Notes under the pieces: generated by a model | Databases searched by the model: none | The model's input: only the letters and a program-made list of their open reading frames with translations | What the model was told of the DNA's origin: nothing | Position numbers and translations under genes: made by a program | Part shown: one piece after another, positions 56,684 through 64,000 of the stretch | How the letters are laid out: the number at the start of each line of letters is the position of its first letter | Position numbering within the stretch: the stretch's first letter is position 1 | Assembly (NCBI GenBank): GCA_965218205.1 | Contig: OZ244590.1 | Coordinates: 1,426,001 to 1,490,000, forward strand | Direction: 5' to 3' | Source of the DNA: CBDDCA01 sp965218205 | Lineage (GTDB): Bacteria; Spirochaetota; Spirochaetia; WTKD01; G963693115 | DNA: 64,000 nucleotides

Positions 56684-58580
56684 TATTCCTTCTGCAAAAA
56701 AACAGCATCTTATCTCATTTCTCTCTACCATTATCGCTCCACATTCTAAAACTATGCTATTAGGACTCCTCTGTCTTATTACAGTAAATATCCTGTTACT
56801 GTTTATTCCGTATATTTTCTCTACAATCATAGACAATATTATTACAGAAAATAAAACACTTAGTTCATTTTCTCTTCAATCTCGCAGTATGGTATATACC
56901 TATGCACTGCTGGGTGTTTCAATACTCATATTTATATTGCGCATAGGATGGCGAAGCCTTCTTATTATTCCTTCATTCAAAATAGAAAACACCTTAAAAA
57001 AACACCTTTTTCAGCACTTTCTTCAATTCTCACAAAAATCACAGGAAAAAATTAGCACAGGAGAACAAGTTTCACTTGTAGAAAGAGAAACACAGCAACT
57101 CACACAAGCCATTAGCTGGGGAACACTTGCTCTTGCTGATGGAATATTTACTGTTATCAGTGTATATACCATACTCATTATTGGATACAGAGAAATTGCA
57201 TGGGCATCATTACCACTGTACCCTATTGCTTTCATATATGCATTTTTTCTCTTTAAGAATATCAATAGACAATACGAAAAAATTCAAGGAAAAATAGCAG
57301 GCATATCAGAACTTACACGAGCAATGTTTGAAAATATTGCTACTATAAAATCACATAACAGTGAGTTATTTTATCAGAACAAATTTTTACAAGAAGGAAA
57401 GGATATTGTAAAAACACAAATTCGTATATCTTTTCTTACCTCCATGATGTGGCCACTATTTATCCTAGTCAATGGAATATCCCTTGTGTGTACACTGTAC
57501 TTTGGCATTCGAGCATACACTTTAGGCACAGCCAGTATAGGAGACATATTTGCAGTCATCAGTTATATTGCACAGGTAGAGCTTCCTTTTTTAGGACTAG
57601 GCTTTGCCTTTGATATACAACAAAAAGGATTATCCACCGTACGTCGCATACAAAAAAGTCTCACTATCACTCCAAATGTATATACAACACATACTACTAC
57701 TCAAACAATAAACAACCCTACTAGCATAAAAGGAGCATTACACATTGACAATCTTGTGTTTCACTATAAAAACGAAGAAGCTCTTTTTCAAAAAACATCA
57801 AGCAACAAGAATCGCCCTTATATACATACAGACACACACAAAAAACCAAGAGATGCCAAAACAAAGCATTTCACGCTTGGTCCCATTACCTTACACAGCA
57901 AAGCAGGCACATGGATAGGAATCACTGGCAAAATAGGATCTGGAAAAAGCACTCTTGCAAAACTTATTACTCGAATATACGAAACCGAACAAAGCAATGC
58001 AATACAGTGGGACAATATTCCTATTCAGGCACTAGACCTCTCCCTGTTTAGACAACAAGTATTCTATCAAGCACAAGACTTTCATCTCTTCTCTGTCTCA
58101 ATAGCACAGAACATTGCATTTAATGAAGAAGAGTTAAGCAAGCATGTACAAGAAAAAGCCATCACCTTTGGAACATACAGTGCCCTAGAACAAGATGTAA
58201 GCATTTTTCCACAACAATGGCACACCCAAATAGGAGAAGATGGCATTTTGTTATCAGGAGGACAAAAGCAACGCATTTCACTTGCACGTACTCTTTATGC
58301 ACAAATTCCTGTTCTTATACTAGACGATATATTCTCAGGACTTGACAATCAAACATCTAAACAAGTATTACAAAATTTACTCAACATACGAAACAACAAA
58401 ACCACTATCATCATTAGCCATAATCTTCCTATTATCAGTAACACAGACAAAATTATCGTTATGGACAATGGAAAAATAATTGAGGAAGGCACTCATTTCA
58501 ACTTATTAAAAAACCCACATTCAGTATACTCTACAAGCTGGAAAGAGTATCTGATAGATCAAGGGGAATATTATGAGTAA
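56661..58580 (+). CDS. ABC exporter half-transporter with degenerate catalytic site
   Basis: This 639-residue fused permease-ATPase has six membrane spans (residues 20-330) and a nucleotide-binding domain from about 360. Walker A is GKIGSGKST (about 424), signature LLSGGQKQR, and Walker B VLILDDIFSGLD (about 550). The Walker B Glu is replaced by Asp, which is the mark of the non-hydrolysing site in heterodimeric exporters. An insert of about 30 residues (NRPYIHTDTHKKPRDAK) precedes Walker A. It starts inside the acyltransferase gene and is followed 49 bp later by its likely partner subunit. Confidence 0.92.
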   Translation: MKQTKPHNIPSAKKQHLISFLSTIIAPHSKTMLLGLLCLITVNILLLFIPYIFSTIIDNIITENKTLSSFSLQSRSMVYTYALLGVSILIFILRIGWRSLLIIPSFKIENTLKKHLFQHFLQFSQKSQEKISTGEQVSLVERETQQLTQAISWGTLALADGIFTVISVYTILIIGYREIAWASLPLYPIAFIYAFFLFKNINRQYEKIQGKIAGISELTRAMFENIATIKSHNSELFYQNKFLQEGKDIVKTQIRISFLTSMMWPLFILVNGISLVCTLYFGIRAYTLGTASIGDIFAVISYIAQVELPFLGLGFAFDIQQKGLSTVRRIQKSLTITPNVYTTHTTTQTINNPTSIKGALHIDNLVFHYKNEEALFQKTSSNKNRPYIHTDTHKKPRDAKTKHFTLGPITLHSKAGTWIGITGKIGSGKSTLAKLITRIYETEQSNAIQWDNIPIQALDLSLFRQQVFYQAQDFHLFSVSIAQNIAFNEEELSKHVQEKAITFGTYSALEQDVSIFPQQWHTQIGEDGILLSGGQKQRISLARTLYAQIPVLILDDIFSGLDNQTSKQVLQNLLNIRNNKTTIIISHNLPIISNTDKIIVMDNGKIIEEGTHFNLLKNPHSVYSTSWKEYLIDQGEYYE

Positions 58581-58629
58581 TATACCAAACAATATCTTAT
58601 AATAAAAATAAAGAATCTCCTTACTAAAC

Positions 58630-60447
58630 ATGAATAATAAAAAGACAAGATCCACCTATATACAAGCACTAACACTCTTAAAAACACAAAAATTACTGGT
58701 AACAATAAGCATGCTCCTTACCATTACCTCCTCTCTCTCCAATACATATCTCGCTCTTATGTTACGTGATGCAATAGATGTTCTTACACAAGAAACACTA
58801 CAAAATACAACAATACGAAATTTTATTATCAAATATATTGGCATTGCAGCCATAAGCTCTTTCGCCTTATTTTTACACTCAATAGTAAGCACTATTTTAA
58901 TCGAAAAAATATTACTCAGCGTACGACAACAAGTAGTAATACATGCTTTCTCGCACTCTATGGATTTTTTTACAAACGAACCAATAGGAAAACTCATTAC
59001 TCTTACTACCCGTGATTTAGATGCTATCGGTAATTTTTTTAGAAACATACTCACACAGATTATCAGCAGTAGCATAGCTTTTATCATAGTAGTAGGAACC
59101 CTTTTTATTCTTAATACCTACTTAGCACTTATCACACTTGGCACTGTCCCTTTATTGATACTATTGGTAAACTACTTTCGCAAAAAAATTCTCAAAAAAT
59201 CAAAAATTGTTCGTGAAAACACAGAAAAAATAAACATCTACCTCACAGAACATTTACAAGGAAAACTTGACATACAGCTTCATAATAAACTGGATACAAG
59301 CAACAAAACATTTACTTCTATCGCAGATACCTACTATAACAGCAGACGCAATCTTGCTCTCCAAGAAATGCTACTACGCCCCTTCCTCAACCTAATGCTC
59401 ATTATCATAACCATTGTTGTTATTATTTCAGGAAACATCCTTAGCATAAAAGGATTTATTACCATTGGAGTTATTATTGCATATATTCAACTTATAGACA
59501 GATTTTTCTTTCCTCTTATTACCATCGCTCAAAACATAAATCAGGTACAAGAATCACTTATAAGTTTCAATAAAATTTTTACATTTCTTTCTACTAAGCC
59601 AAGCATTACAGAAAATGCTCCAACAGAAAGCATCCCTACACACAAAGATACAGCTACACCAACACCCCTCTCTCCTCTCCATGCTCACCATCATATCTCA
59701 CAAGAAGCACTTACACTAGAATTTAAGAATGTCAGTTTCGCATATAAGGACAACACTTTAGTACTAAAAAATATAGATTTTACACTATCACCAAATAAAA
59801 CTATAGCCTTAGTGGGACATAGTGGTTCAGGAAAAACTACGATTGTAAAACTTTGCATGCGATTTTGGGATGTACAGCAAGGAAGCATTACCTTAAATGG
59901 CATTGACATCCGAAACATTCCTGTACATTCTTTACGAAACAATATAGCCTTACTTCATCAAGATAGCCTCATATTACATGGAAGCATACGAGAAAATATA
60001 GAAATGGGAAGATCTATACCACAAAAAGAGCTTGACATACTCGCAGAAAAAAGTAAACTCGATACAATAATGAAGCGTTCTCATCTGACATGGGATAGCG
60101 TAATACATAAAAAACAACTATCAGTAGGAGAACAACGCATTATAGCAATTTGTCGAGTATTAGCAAATGCTCCAAGCATAGTATTACTTGACGAATTTAG
60201 TGCAACACTAGACAATGACACCGAAAAAACAATACAGTCACTTCTAAAAGAACTACAAAAAAAGAGAGGAACACTCATTATAGCTCATAGGCTCAATACC
60301 ATAAAAGATGCAGATGAAATAATATACCTAAAAGAAGGGGAAATACAAGAAAAAGGAACACATACACATTTATTACATAAAAAAGATCATTACTATAATA
60401 TGCTTCAAAAGATGCGTGACACTATTGTAGAAAAAACAAAAATATAA
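58630..60447 (+). CDS. ABC exporter half-transporter, partner subunit
   Basis: This 605-residue protein has the same layout: six spans and a nucleotide-binding domain. Walker A is GHSGSGKTT (about 397), Walker B IVLLDEFSATLD with the catalytic Glu (about 525), and H-loop IIAHRLNT. The signature is degenerate, LSVGEQ instead of LSGGQ. The two degenerations are complementary: Asp in the first subunit's Walker B and the altered signature here combine in one inactive site, leaving the other intact. This matches heterodimers such as TM287/288 and BmrCD. Cargo is unknown; the upstream lipid genes hint at a lipid. No SD is evident. Confidence 0.92.
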   Translation: MNNKKTRSTYIQALTLLKTQKLLVTISMLLTITSSLSNTYLALMLRDAIDVLTQETLQNTTIRNFIIKYIGIAAISSFALFLHSIVSTILIEKILLSVRQQVVIHAFSHSMDFFTNEPIGKLITLTTRDLDAIGNFFRNILTQIISSSIAFIIVVGTLFILNTYLALITLGTVPLLILLVNYFRKKILKKSKIVRENTEKINIYLTEHLQGKLDIQLHNKLDTSNKTFTSIADTYYNSRRNLALQEMLLRPFLNLMLIIITIVVIISGNILSIKGFITIGVIIAYIQLIDRFFFPLITIAQNINQVQESLISFNKIFTFLSTKPSITENAPTESIPTHKDTATPTPLSPLHAHHHISQEALTLEFKNVSFAYKDNTLVLKNIDFTLSPNKTIALVGHSGSGKTTIVKLCMRFWDVQQGSITLNGIDIRNIPVHSLRNNIALLHQDSLILHGSIRENIEMGRSIPQKELDILAEKSKLDTIMKRSHLTWDSVIHKKQLSVGEQRIIAICRVLANAPSIVLLDEFSATLDNDTEKTIQSLLKELQKKRGTLIIAHRLNTIKDADEIIYLKEGEIQEKGTHTHLLHKKDHYYNMLQKMRDTIVEKTKI

Positions 60448-60479
60448 CCCTCTTTTAGTAAAAACATCTTTCAATTAGC

Positions 60480-62156
60480 TTATTTAGATCTCCATCTTTC
60501 TTTCAAAGATACAGTATAATTAAAATGCAATGCATCTTTCTCTCTACTTGTTATAGCATCAAGTATATAATACCCTTTTCGTAAAAACTGTAAAGGAACA
60601 GGAACAAACTCATTATCAAAAGAATGTAACTGTGCAATAAAAGGCTCCGCTTTTACTGTATGTATATGCATAAACGAGCGAGGATTTATATGCTTATGTA
60701 TATCCTGTAAATCTACTTGTTCAGGATTATCATGTGTGAATAAATGTTCATAATGATGTATCTCAATATCCACCGCATGCTTTACTGACACCCAATGTAA
60801 TGTACCTTTTACTTTTCTTCCATCTTCTGACCAGCCTCCTCTTGTTGCAGGATCATATTCAGCATGAATTTCCTGTATGTTCCCTTGCTCATCTTTTATC
60901 ACATGAGTACATGTAATATAGTACGCATACTTTAAGCGAACTTCTTTTCCTGGACTTAAGCGAAAATACTTTGAAGGCGGGTTTTCATTAAAATCTTCAC
61001 GTTCAATATACAAAACACGAGAAAAAGGCACTCCATGAACCCCAGACTGCTCATCTTCAGGATTATCAGAAACAGAAAATGTTTCCTCTTTCTCTTTGGG
61101 ATAATTAACAATCACTAATTTTATGGGATCTAATACTGCCATAAGTCGCAACGCTCTTTTGTTGAGATCTTGACGCAAACTTTCCTCTAAACGATTATAC
61201 TCTATAGTAGAATTTACTTTCGTTATGCCTACCTCTTTACAAAAATTTTGAACCGCTTGAGCAGTATACCCTCTTCTTCGCAGTCCTGCCAAAGTCCCCA
61301 ACCGAGGATCGTCCCATCCCTCTACTATTTTATTGTCAATGAGAAACTTTACTTTTCGTTTACTTAACACAGTATGAGAAATACTCAGACGTGCAAACTC
61401 TATTTGTTGTGGATACGGCTCTTGTACATGAACATGTGAAATAAACCAATCATATAAAGGACGATGTACTTCAAACTCTAAAGTACATAAAGAATGCGTA
61501 ATGCCCTCTATAGCGTCAGACAAGCAATGTGCATAATCATACATAGGATATATACACCATGTAGTACCAGTATTATGATGAGGCTGATGTTTAATACGAT
61601 ATATAACAGGATCACGCATCGTTATATTAGGATCTTGCATATCAATTTTTGCACGTAACAAACACGCTCCATCCTCAAATTTACCTTGTCGCATATCCTC
61701 AAATAACGATAAATTTTCTTCTACTGTTCTATCACGATACTGACTATTTGTACCTACCTGCGTTGGAGTCCCCCGCTGTTCTTTTATTTCTTGAGCCGAA
61801 CTATGATCAACATAGGCAAGGTTTTTCTTAATCAATATAACTGCATAATCATATAATTGCTGAAAATAGTTTGAAGTATACTTAGGCTCTCCTTCCCATG
61901 AGAAACCAAGCCATTTTACAACATCAATAATAGCATCAACAAACAGTCCTTTCTCTCGTTCAGGATTAGTATCATCAAACCGTAAATTACATGTTCCCCC
62001 AAACTCCTTTGCAACAGAAAAATTCAATACTATTGATTTTGCATGTCCAATATGTAAAAACCCATTTGGTTCTGGAGGAAAACGAGTATGAATTTTCTTA
62101 ATAATACCTGCATCTAAATCATCGCGTACTTTTTTTCTAATAAAATCTTCTGGCAT
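60480..62156 (-). CDS. glnS: Glutaminyl-tRNA synthetase
   Basis: This class I synthetase of 558 residues has FPPEPNGFLHIGHAKS at residues 26-41 (HIGH 35-38) and VLSKRKVKFLI as the KMSKS equivalent. The middle blocks DDTNPEREK, RMRDPV-like TMRDPVIYRIKH and WCIYPMYDYAHCLSDAIEG are GlnRS-specific rather than GluRS-specific. The C-terminal two-beta-barrel anticodon domain is complete (EGWSEDG-like GGWSEDGRKVKGT). Its presence implies direct Gln-tRNA charging rather than only the amidotransferase route. It converges with the ABC operon, gap 32 bp. Confidence 0.97.
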   Translation of the reverse strand: MPEDFIRKKVRDDLDAGIIKKIHTRFPPEPNGFLHIGHAKSIVLNFSVAKEFGGTCNLRFDDTNPEREKGLFVDAIIDVVKWLGFSWEGEPKYTSNYFQQLYDYAVILIKKNLAYVDHSSAQEIKEQRGTPTQVGTNSQYRDRTVEENLSLFEDMRQGKFEDGACLLRAKIDMQDPNITMRDPVIYRIKHQPHHNTGTTWCIYPMYDYAHCLSDAIEGITHSLCTLEFEVHRPLYDWFISHVHVQEPYPQQIEFARLSISHTVLSKRKVKFLIDNKIVEGWDDPRLGTLAGLRRRGYTAQAVQNFCKEVGITKVNSTIEYNRLEESLRQDLNKRALRLMAVLDPIKLVIVNYPKEKEETFSVSDNPEDEQSGVHGVPFSRVLYIEREDFNENPPSKYFRLSPGKEVRLKYAYYITCTHVIKDEQGNIQEIHAEYDPATRGGWSEDGRKVKGTLHWVSVKHAVDIEIHHYEHLFTHDNPEQVDLQDIHKHINPRSFMHIHTVKAEPFIAQLHSFDNEFVPVPLQFLRKGYYILDAITSREKDALHFNYTVSLKERWRSK

Positions 62157-62307
62157 ATCACCCCTCTCTCTACAAAATATTCACTACTTATTATAATATA
62201 GCATATACTAAAATATAGAAAGATATTTCCATCATTAGAATTTCCAGTACATATATCAACTAACATTACACAATATAATAGTACTTACAAAACATTCTCT
62301 CATGATA

Positions 62308-64000
62308 TTATTGCGATACATTCTCATCATAATATACACGTTTTGAATCATAAGGAAAAGAAATTTCATTAGTCAAAGAAGCCAAATTTCCTATAGATTG
62401 TTTCTTAAAAATTGACATATTCATACTTGTTCCCTTAAACATATCCTTCCAATTTGTTACTTTACGAACATCCCAGCCTGAAATATCTTGATAGAACACC
62501 TTTGCATTATCAAACATATAGGACATGTTCACTACATTTTCTGTGTTCCATCTTGATATATCTTGATTAAAAGATGTCGCATTACTAAACATATATACCA
62601 TATTTTCTACATTACCTACATTCCAATCTGCCACATTTCCATTAAATGAAGATGCATAAAAGAACAATCCTTCCATATTTTTCACATTTCCTGTGTTCCA
62701 ATTTGATATATCTTGATTAAACATTGTCGCATACGCAAACATATACCCCATATCAATAACACTACTCGTATTCCAACTTGATATATCTTGATTAAACATT
62801 GTTGCTTTGAAAAACATAATATTCATATCTTCAACATTGCTTGTATTCCAGTTTGATATATCTTGATTAAAAGATACTGCAGTATGAAACATACCTTTTG
62901 TATTTATCACCTTACTTACATCCCATGCAGATATATTTTGATTGAAGTCTTTTGTATGAGCAAACATACACTCCATATCAATAACATTACTGGTGTCCCA
63001 ATCTGATATATCCTTATCAAACACTTGTGCATACGCAAACATGTAGGACATATCTATTACATTACTGGTATTCCAGTTTGATATATCTTGATTAAACCCT
63101 CTTGCTCTATAAAACATTCTGTTCATATTTTTTACATTACTCGTATCCCAATTAGAAATATCTCCATTAAATTTAGGTAAATCCTTATGATATATATAAG
63201 TCCTATAATCAGAGGAAAACATATAGCTCATATCAATAACATTACTGGTATTCCAATCTGATATATCTTGATTAAAATATCGTGCACTCCCAAACATATA
63301 GGACATATCCGTTACATTACTCGTATCCCACTGAGATATATCGCTATTAAAATTAAACGCTTGATAGAACATTTTGTGCATAGTCGTTACTCTACTTGTA
63401 TTCCATCCCGATATATTACCATTAAAAGAATTTGCTCCTGAAAACATTTTACTCATAGTTACTACATTACTTGTATTCCACCCCGATATATCCACTATCA
63501 CAAAAGGAGCTAACTCAAACATAGATTCCATCGTAATAACATTACTTGTATCCCACTGAGATATATCTCTTTGAAATACATTTGTTTTATAAGAACTCTG
63601 TGTTGGATGATACACAAGATACTCCCCTGAAAAACCATAAAACATATAACTCATATCAGTAACGCTACTTGTATTCCACCCCGATATATCACCATTAAAC
63701 GCTTTTACTCCATAGAACATACGACTCATATCTGTTACATTACTCGTATCCCAACCTGAAATATCTCCTTGAAACAATACCATATCTTTCAATAACGAAC
63801 TCATATCAGTAATAAGACTTGTGTCTATCATGTTTAAGTCTGCTTTGTTCCCCTGCTTTTGTATTTCTGCCTCTATAATATTACGCAACTCCTCTTTCGT
63901 TTTCGGTCTATACTGAGCCATACTAGTTCCCTGCTCAATATGCACTTTTACCGTAGTCTTTACTGCCCCTCCGTAGTCTCCATTTCCACTATATGTTATT
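62308..64000 (-). CDS. DUF285/BspA-like repeat protein, 5' end outside window
   Basis: The frame is open to the end of the window (upstream codons read TYSGNGDYGGAVKTTVKV), so the true start and any signal peptide lie beyond 64000. An internal GTG at 63945 is not the likely start. The protein carries the linker YRPKTKEELRNIIEAE, related to YRPTTKTALQAIITAEK in the FN3-DUF285 lipoproteins, then LNMIDTSLITDMSSL and about 19 repeats of 24-27 residues (FNQDISNWNTSNVxxMxxMF). The same cassette thus occurs three times in the window. BspA-like repeats are associated with surface and host-binding proteins; the function here is inference. Ends with a short tail VYYDENVSQ. Confidence 0.88.
   Translation of the reverse strand, partial: ITYSGNGDYGGAVKTTVKVHIEQGTSMAQYRPKTKEELRNIIEAEIQKQGNKADLNMIDTSLITDMSSLLKDMVLFQGDISGWDTSNVTDMSRMFYGVKAFNGDISGWNTSSVTDMSYMFYGFSGEYLVYHPTQSSYKTNVFQRDISQWDTSNVITMESMFELAPFVIVDISGWNTSNVVTMSKMFSGANSFNGNISGWNTSRVTTMHKMFYQAFNFNSDISQWDTSNVTDMSYMFGSARYFNQDISDWNTSNVIDMSYMFSSDYRTYIYHKDLPKFNGDISNWDTSNVKNMNRMFYRARGFNQDISNWNTSNVIDMSYMFAYAQVFDKDISDWDTSNVIDMECMFAHTKDFNQNISAWDVSKVINTKGMFHTAVSFNQDISNWNTSNVEDMNIMFFKATMFNQDISSWNTSSVIDMGYMFAYATMFNQDISNWNTGNVKNMEGLFFYASSFNGNVADWNVGNVENMVYMFSNATSFNQDISRWNTENVVNMSYMFDNAKVFYQDISGWDVRKVTNWKDMFKGTSMNMSIFKKQSIGNLASLTNEISFPYDSKRVYYDENVSQ

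Overview
The window is strongly AT-rich chromosomal DNA of a Gram-negative-type (diderm) bacterium, most likely a spirochaete. The support is a giant coiled-coil protein of the spirochaete-restricted SpiroCoCo type (38108-42043), a complete TolC/HlyD/AcrB envelope-spanning pump with a PII-like partner, and several large lipobox-bearing surface proteins. I cannot name the genus from the sequence alone.

Layout. 1-5.7 kb: a dead transposase fragment and a 13-module fibronectin-III (FN3) lipoprotein. 5.8-9.2 kb: initiator tRNA-Met, a queuosine-precursor transporter plus tRNA-guanine transglycosylase pair, and a glycosyltransferase. 9.2-14.8 kb: pseudouridine breakdown (psuK, psuG), proC, serS and a NeuB-type sugar-acid synthase. 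15.0-19.7 kb: a second FN3 lipoprotein with a C-terminal BspA-like (DUF285) cassette. 19.9-24.2 kb: a type II restriction-modification pair, nicotinamidase, a DUF3783 protein and hisC. 23.8-29.9 kb: the RND efflux operon. 30.1-38 kb: an anion symporter, a C-S-lyase-type aminotransferase, an unrecognised GT-A-like protein, a DMT exporter, and an amino-acid ABC permease plus binding protein. 38.1-42.0 kb: the coiled-coil protein. 42.2-46.6 kb: a paralogue of the 15-kb lipoprotein in opposite orientation. 46.8-54.2 kb: a compact Cas9 / tracrRNA / 24-repeat CRISPR array / membrane-protein locus, all on the minus strand and carrying an IS1595-type insertion. 54.4-60.4 kb: DUF1304 protein, hydrolase, acyltransferase and a heterodimeric ABC exporter. 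60.5-62.2 kb: glnS. 62.3-64 kb: the end of another DUF285 surface protein that runs off the window.

Two themes stand out. First, surface variation. The two paralogous FN3-DUF285 lipoproteins each have a poly-G tract (12 G and 15 G) inside the first 30 codons. In both the tract length is a multiple of three, which puts the signal peptide and lipobox out of frame, so both genes read as phase-OFF. Only a length of 3n+1 joins the start codon to the body. The third FN3 lipoprotein has a 14-nt poly-T tract in its likely promoter spacer. The two paralogues are inverted relative to each other around about 22.5 kb of ordinary genes.

Second, a minimal type II CRISPR locus without cas1, cas2 or csn2 nearby. 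Each repeat, read on the minus strand, ends in an extended -10 box (TGGTATAAT), which suggests that each spacer has its own promoter, as known for the Neisseria meningitidis type II-C system. A tracrRNA with an almost full-length anti-repeat and a terminator hairpin lies between array and cas9. An uncharacterised four-helix membrane protein sits 73 bp beyond the array in the same orientation, and related 43-bp direct repeats bracket the whole locus.
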